Below are positions 60,720 through 64,000 of a DNA stretch of 64,000 bases, one piece after another. The notes beneath the pieces were generated by a model. It ran no database searches and was not told the origin of the DNA. It saw only the letters and a program-made list of their open reading frames with translations. The DNA lies in NCBI GenBank assembly GCA_934695425.1, contig CAKUVH010000001.1, positions 62,001 through 126,000 of the forward strand, read 5' to 3'. A program made the position numbers and the translations under genes. The stretch is from an uncultured Eubacteriales bacterium (GTDB lineage Bacteria; Bacillota; Clostridia; Oscillospirales; Acutalibacteraceae). The stretch's first letter is position 1. Each line of letters starts with the position of its first letter.

Positions 60720-61631
60720 TTGAACGAAATAAATACAAAATCTTTATTCATTTCCGTAGTGGGCAAGCCTAATGTCGGAAAATCTTCTTTGGTTAATATG
60801 GTTGTAAATTCAAAAGTTTCGATTGTTTCTCCGAAACCACAAACTACGCGCGATAAAATACTAGGAATTTTTACCAACGAAAATACGCAGCTTGTTTTTA
60901 TTGATACGCCGGGATTGCTTCAACCTAAGAATAGACTTGGAGACTATATGGTTTCTCAAATAAATAGTTCTTTTTCCGGAGCTGAAGCCATTTTGCACGT
61001 CGTTGAAGTGGGGGATAAATTAAACCAACTGGACGAAAAATTGATTGAAAAATTCAAAAAAGTGGATATTCCGGTGATTCTTGTTATAAATAAAATTGAT
61101 TTATCAAGAGACAAAACCTCTTTGATTGAAGAAATAGACAAATGGAGGAAAGAATTTTCGTATGCGCAGATAATTCCGATTTCTGCTAAAACCGGTGACG
61201 GAAGAGAAATTTTAATCGATGAATTATCTAAATTTGCGATGACTTCAGTGTTCTTTTTTGACAAAGATGACATTACCGACAGAAGCGTAAGAAACTTGAC
61301 TGCTGACATAATAAGAGAAAAACTTTTGTACTTTTTAGACAAAGAATTGCCTCACGGAGTGGCTGTTTCTATTGAAAGGTTTAAGTATAGAAATGATACT
61401 TTGGTTGATATTGATGCTGTAATTTATTGCGAAAAATCGAATCATAAATCCATAATTATAGGGAAAAATGGAAATATGATAAAAAATGTCGGTGTAGAGG
61501 CTCGAAAAGATTTGGAACGAATGATAGATTGCAAAGTGAACCTGAAATTATGGGTAAAAGTCAAAGAAAATTGGAGAAATCGCGAAAATATTTTGAGTAG
61601 CTTGGGCTATAAGGAATTTGATATGAAATAA
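60720..61631 (+). CDS. era: GTPase Era
   Basis: Era is an essential GTPase that binds 16S rRNA during 30S assembly. G motifs: GKPNVGKSSLVN (G1), TTRD (G2), DTPGL (G3) and NKID (G4), in the first 170 residues. The C-terminal KH domain has HKSIIIGKNGNMIKNVGVEARKDLERM. 303 aa, TTG start with GGGAGG upstream. It overlaps nothing and follows dgkA by two bases. Confidence 0.96.
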   Translation: MNEINTKSLFISVVGKPNVGKSSLVNMVVNSKVSIVSPKPQTTRDKILGIFTNENTQLVFIDTPGLLQPKNRLGDYMVSQINSSFSGAEAILHVVEVGDKLNQLDEKLIEKFKKVDIPVILVINKIDLSRDKTSLIEEIDKWRKEFSYAQIIPISAKTGDGREILIDELSKFAMTSVFFFDKDDITDRSVRNLTADIIREKLLYFLDKELPHGVAVSIERFKYRNDTLVDIDAVIYCEKSNHKSIIIGKNGNMIKNVGVEARKDLERMIDCKVNLKLWVKVKENWRNRENILSSLGYKEFDMK

Positions 61632-61767
61632 ACAAAAACATTTGTTAAATTATATTAAAATTTTGAAATATATCTATATTTTTTATTTGAATAGTAGTAT
61701 AATATCCTTTAGAGATTGGCTTATGGATTAGAAAAATTACCTATCTCTGAAGGAGGTATCTGAAATT

Positions 61768-61935
61768 ATGGATAACAATTCAGCGTGGGAAAAATTCCAA
61801 AAGTCCGGAAGTGTTATCGATTACCTGAAATATAAATCCGGATTTGAGATTTTACCCCCTACTTTCACTAAAGATAAATATGATGATTCTCAAGGTGAAA
61901 CGAATGCACATAGAAATAAAGGGAATAATCGTTAA
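61768..61935 (+). CDS. YqzL-like small protein upstream of recO
   Basis: A 55-residue frame starting at ATG with a strong GAAGGAGG ribosome site. Its start, MDNNSAWEKFQKSGSVIDYLKYK, resembles the YqzL family (W-K-x-F-x-x-T/S-G-x-I-x-x-Y-L), which sits just before recO in Bacillus. The C-terminal half is polar and not conserved. It overlaps recO by 32 bases in another frame, so the pair is translationally coupled. The function is unknown. Confidence 0.75.
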   Translation: MDNNSAWEKFQKSGSVIDYLKYKSGFEILPPTFTKDKYDDSQGETNAHRNKGNNR

Positions 61936-62659
61936 AGAGGCTAACTATAAAGATAACGACAAAATTTTGACTATATTTACAGCTGAGAAGGGGATAATTT
62001 CGGCTGTAGCTCGCGGTTGTAAAAAAATGAAAAATCGAGTAGGAGCGATATTACAAGTGTTTTCTTATGGTTCGTTTTCTTTGCGGGTCACTTCAAAAGG
62101 ATATATTATAAATGATGCTAGGGTAGATGAAGTTTTTTTTGGACTGAGGGAAAGCTTAGAAAGATTGGCTTTAGCACAGTACTTTTGTGAACTTATTTTT
62201 ACGTTGTCGCCAGAATATCCGAATTCTCAAGATTTTTTAAAACTTTTTTTGAATTCACTATATTATTTGGCGAGCGGTAAAAAAGATTATAGAATTTTAA
62301 AGAGCATTTTCGAGCTTAGGGCGTGTTCTATGTGTGGCTATGAGCCGGATTTAATCGGGTGTGCTGAATGCAAAAAATATAGCACCCCTACAATGAATTT
62401 TTTCATTGATAAGGGTGTTTTGATGTGCGAAGATTGCGCTGTGGGTGTGTCGAAATCTAATTCATATAAAATTTCTGAATCTGTTGTTTTGGCACTGAAA
62501 TATATTGTTTATTCGCCTATAGAAAAAATTTTCTCGTTTAAAATTTCGGATTCTTGCATTAAAACTCTTTCTGAAATTACCGAAGTTTATGTCATGTTTC
62601 ATTTGGATTATAGATTTAAATCTCTTGATTTTTATAATAAATTAAATAATTTGGATTAA
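61904..62659 (+). CDS. recO: DNA repair protein RecO
   Basis: RecO works with RecR to load RecA on SSB-coated gaps. The N-terminal OB fold shows IEIKGIIVKEANYKDNDKILTIFTAEKGIISAVARGCKKMKNRVGAILQVFSYG. A four-cysteine zinc site follows at CSMCGYEPDLIGCAEC, with a further CEDC. 251 aa. ATG 61904 is chosen, with AAGGTGA upstream and the family N-terminus MHIEIKGI; earlier in-frame codons would overlap the small gene. The end overlaps the convergent feoB by 18 bases. Confidence 0.94.
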   Translation: MHIEIKGIIVKEANYKDNDKILTIFTAEKGIISAVARGCKKMKNRVGAILQVFSYGSFSLRVTSKGYIINDARVDEVFFGLRESLERLALAQYFCELIFTLSPEYPNSQDFLKLFLNSLYYLASGKKDYRILKSIFELRACSMCGYEPDLIGCAECKKYSTPTMNFFIDKGVLMCEDCAVGVSKSNSYKISESVVLALKYIVYSPIEKIFSFKISDSCIKTLSEITEVYVMFHLDYRFKSLDFYNKLNNLD

Positions 62660-64000
62660 CTGATTTATGTAATTTAGGACATTAGACACAATAAAACATA
62701 TTATTATACCGGTAATCGTGGGTATCAAAAAGGACAAAATTGTCCATTTTATACTTCCGGTTTCTTTTTTTATTGTAAAACATGTCGTGCCGCACGGAAA
62801 GTGCATCAAAGAAAATAACATTACCGAAATAGCAGTTACATAAGTCCAGCCATGCGAAACGAGGAGGGTGTGAAGCTGCAAAGAGCTTTCCAGTTCCATC
62901 AAACTGCTTCCGCATAAATATCCCATTATGATTATCGGAAAAACAATTTCATTTGCCGGGAATCCCAGTATAAACGCCATTAATATAGTTCCGTCCATGC
63001 CGATAAGTTTTCCGAAAGGCTCCAAAAAATTTGAGGTATAAGCCAAAACGCTAATATTGTTTATTTTTATATTTGCCATAATCCAAATTATAACTCCGGC
63101 AGGAGCTGCGACAGTTATGGCTCTCCCGAGAACGAATATTGTGCGGTCAAACAAAGACCTTATGAGTATTTTTCCGATTTGCGGGCGCCTGTAGGGTGGC
63201 AATTCCAAGATAAAAGATGAGGGAATTCCCTTTAATAAAGTGCCGGATAAAATTTTTGAAATCAAGAAAGTTATAAGTATTCCAAAGATTATTACACAAG
63301 TTAATATCACGGTAGATAGGACTGAATTTAGCATAGTTATGCTGCTGCCTATGAAGAACATAGTTATTATTGATATAAGTAGTGGGAATCTTCCGTTGCA
63401 AGGGACGAAATTATTCGTAAGAATTGCTATTAGTCGTTCTCTTGGCGAATCAATAATTTTGCATCCAATAACTCCGCAAGCATTGCACCCGAACCCCATG
63501 CACATCGTTAAAGACTGTTTCCCATGAGCTCCGCATTTTTTAAATACATTATCTAAATTGAACGCCACTCGAGGAAGGTATCCGACATCTTCCAAAAATG
63601 TAAATAACGGAAAAAATATTGCCATAGGGGGAAGCATTACGGAAATTACCCACGCAAGTGTTCGATAAACTCCCATGATTAACATTTCGGACAGCCATGC
63701 CGGAGAATGAATATAAGAGGAAAAGTCAATCAACCTGTCTTGAACCCAAAATAATCCCGAGGCAATAACTTCAGAGGGATAATTTGCACCTACTATTGTT
63801 ATCCAAAATATTCCCAGAAGCATGAGAATCATAATAGGAAACCCTGTGATTTTTGATGTTAGGATCCTATCGATTAATCTGTCTTTAAAGTCATAATTTC
63901 TATTTTCGATTTTAACGCAGAGCTTATATATTTGTTCTGACCGTAAAATCAATGTTTTGGCGATTTCACTTTGTACACAAAAAGATTTCTTGGTATTTAT
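62642..64000 (-). CDS. feoB: Ferrous iron transport protein B, C-terminal part (cut by window)
   Basis: The frame is open to the right edge, so the N-terminal GTPase domain must lie outside; visible are about 452 codons. The membrane domain matches FeoB: DRLIDRILTSKITGFPIMILM, LPPMAIFFPLFTFLEDVGYLPRVAFNLDNVFKKCGAHGKQSL, then CMGFGCNACGVIGCKIIDSPRERLIAILTNNFVPCNGRFP (gate motifs with cysteines), PPYRRPQIGKILI and FPANEIVFPIIIM. FeoB imports Fe(II) in anaerobes. feoA was not seen. Whether the GTPase domain is fused cannot be checked within the window. Confidence 0.9.
   Translation of the reverse strand: MNTKKSFCVQSEIAKTLILRSEQIYKLCVKIENRNYDFKDRLIDRILTSKITGFPIMILMLLGIFWITIVGANYPSEVIASGLFWVQDRLIDFSSYIHSPAWLSEMLIMGVYRTLAWVISVMLPPMAIFFPLFTFLEDVGYLPRVAFNLDNVFKKCGAHGKQSLTMCMGFGCNACGVIGCKIIDSPRERLIAILTNNFVPCNGRFPLLISIITMFFIGSSITMLNSVLSTVILTCVIIFGILITFLISKILSGTLLKGIPSSFILELPPYRRPQIGKILIRSLFDRTIFVLGRAITVAAPAGVIIWIMANIKINNISVLAYTSNFLEPFGKLIGMDGTILMAFILGFPANEIVFPIIIMGYLCGSSLMELESSLQLHTLLVSHGWTYVTAISVMLFSLMHFPCGTTCFTIKKETGSIKWTILSFLIPTITGIIICFIVSNVLNYINQLIQII

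Overview
The window is an AT-rich chromosomal segment (about one third G+C by eye) from an endospore-forming, low-GC Gram-positive bacterium, most likely a member of the Clostridia. The evidence is a complete spoIIIAA-AH operon, yabP/yabQ, ylbJ, yqfC/yqfD, many strong AGGAGG-type ribosome sites with TTG and GTG starts, an LL-diaminopimelate aminotransferase (dapL) lysine route, a PASTA kinase/PP2C phosphatase pair, and no respiratory genes. Both ends are cut inside genes: mutS on the left, and a feoB-type iron transporter on the minus strand at the right.

Layout. 1-6100: mutS-mutL-miaA plus a membrane-anchored HlyD-like adaptor. 6234-8136: sepF, divIVA and a small membrane protein. 8185-11023 (minus): tadA, a cation diffusion facilitator and a surface protein with a cadherin-like domain. 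11096-18583: mscS, a DUF4364 protein, then rlmN-prpC-prkC-murA-walJ, which links Ser/Thr phosphorylation to the first step of peptidoglycan synthesis. 18590-21727 (minus): a glycosyltransferase between two flippase-like membrane proteins. 21920-25349: a second murA, ftsQ and a methionine gamma-lyase-family gene. 25410-26904: yabP-yabQ-divIC-yabR. 27059-40645: a long co-directional run, dapF-pyrG-dapL-recA-recX-pgsA-cysS-potABCD-cmk-plsC-ispH, followed by a small double-glycine-leader peptide gene. 40838-43893: an M24 peptidase (minus), thiT, an amidase and ferritin.

43940-44646 is the only accessory-looking stretch. It holds two related structured-RNA-like segments resembling the right end/omegaRNA of IS200/IS605 elements without a transposase, then two tRNAs (Leu-UAA, Gly-CCC) on the minus strand. 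44723-46769 (minus) has an unknown gene and an orphan solute-binding lipoprotein. 46950-51875 is the spoIIIA operon. 51933-54924 (minus) has nif3, trmK, a zinc-ribbon gene preceded by a broken tRNA-Thr, and a DUF11 protein. 55352-64000 holds an Rpf/YabE-like 3D protein, ylbJ (minus), yqfC-yqfD, then ybeY-dgkA-era-yqzL-recO, and feoB (minus).

The most unusual observation is initiation. ispH (ATA at 39794) and the methionine gamma-lyase-family gene (ATT at 24102) have no ATG/GTG/TTG that would give a full-length protein, yet each has a well-placed Shine-Dalgarno sequence before an AUA/AUU codon. thiT and divIC look similar but less decisive. Other points worth a second look are the GG-leader peptide, the tandem omegaRNA-like relics, the tRNA-Thr pseudogene that has lost one strand of its anticodon stem, and the absence of phoH between yqfD and ybeY.
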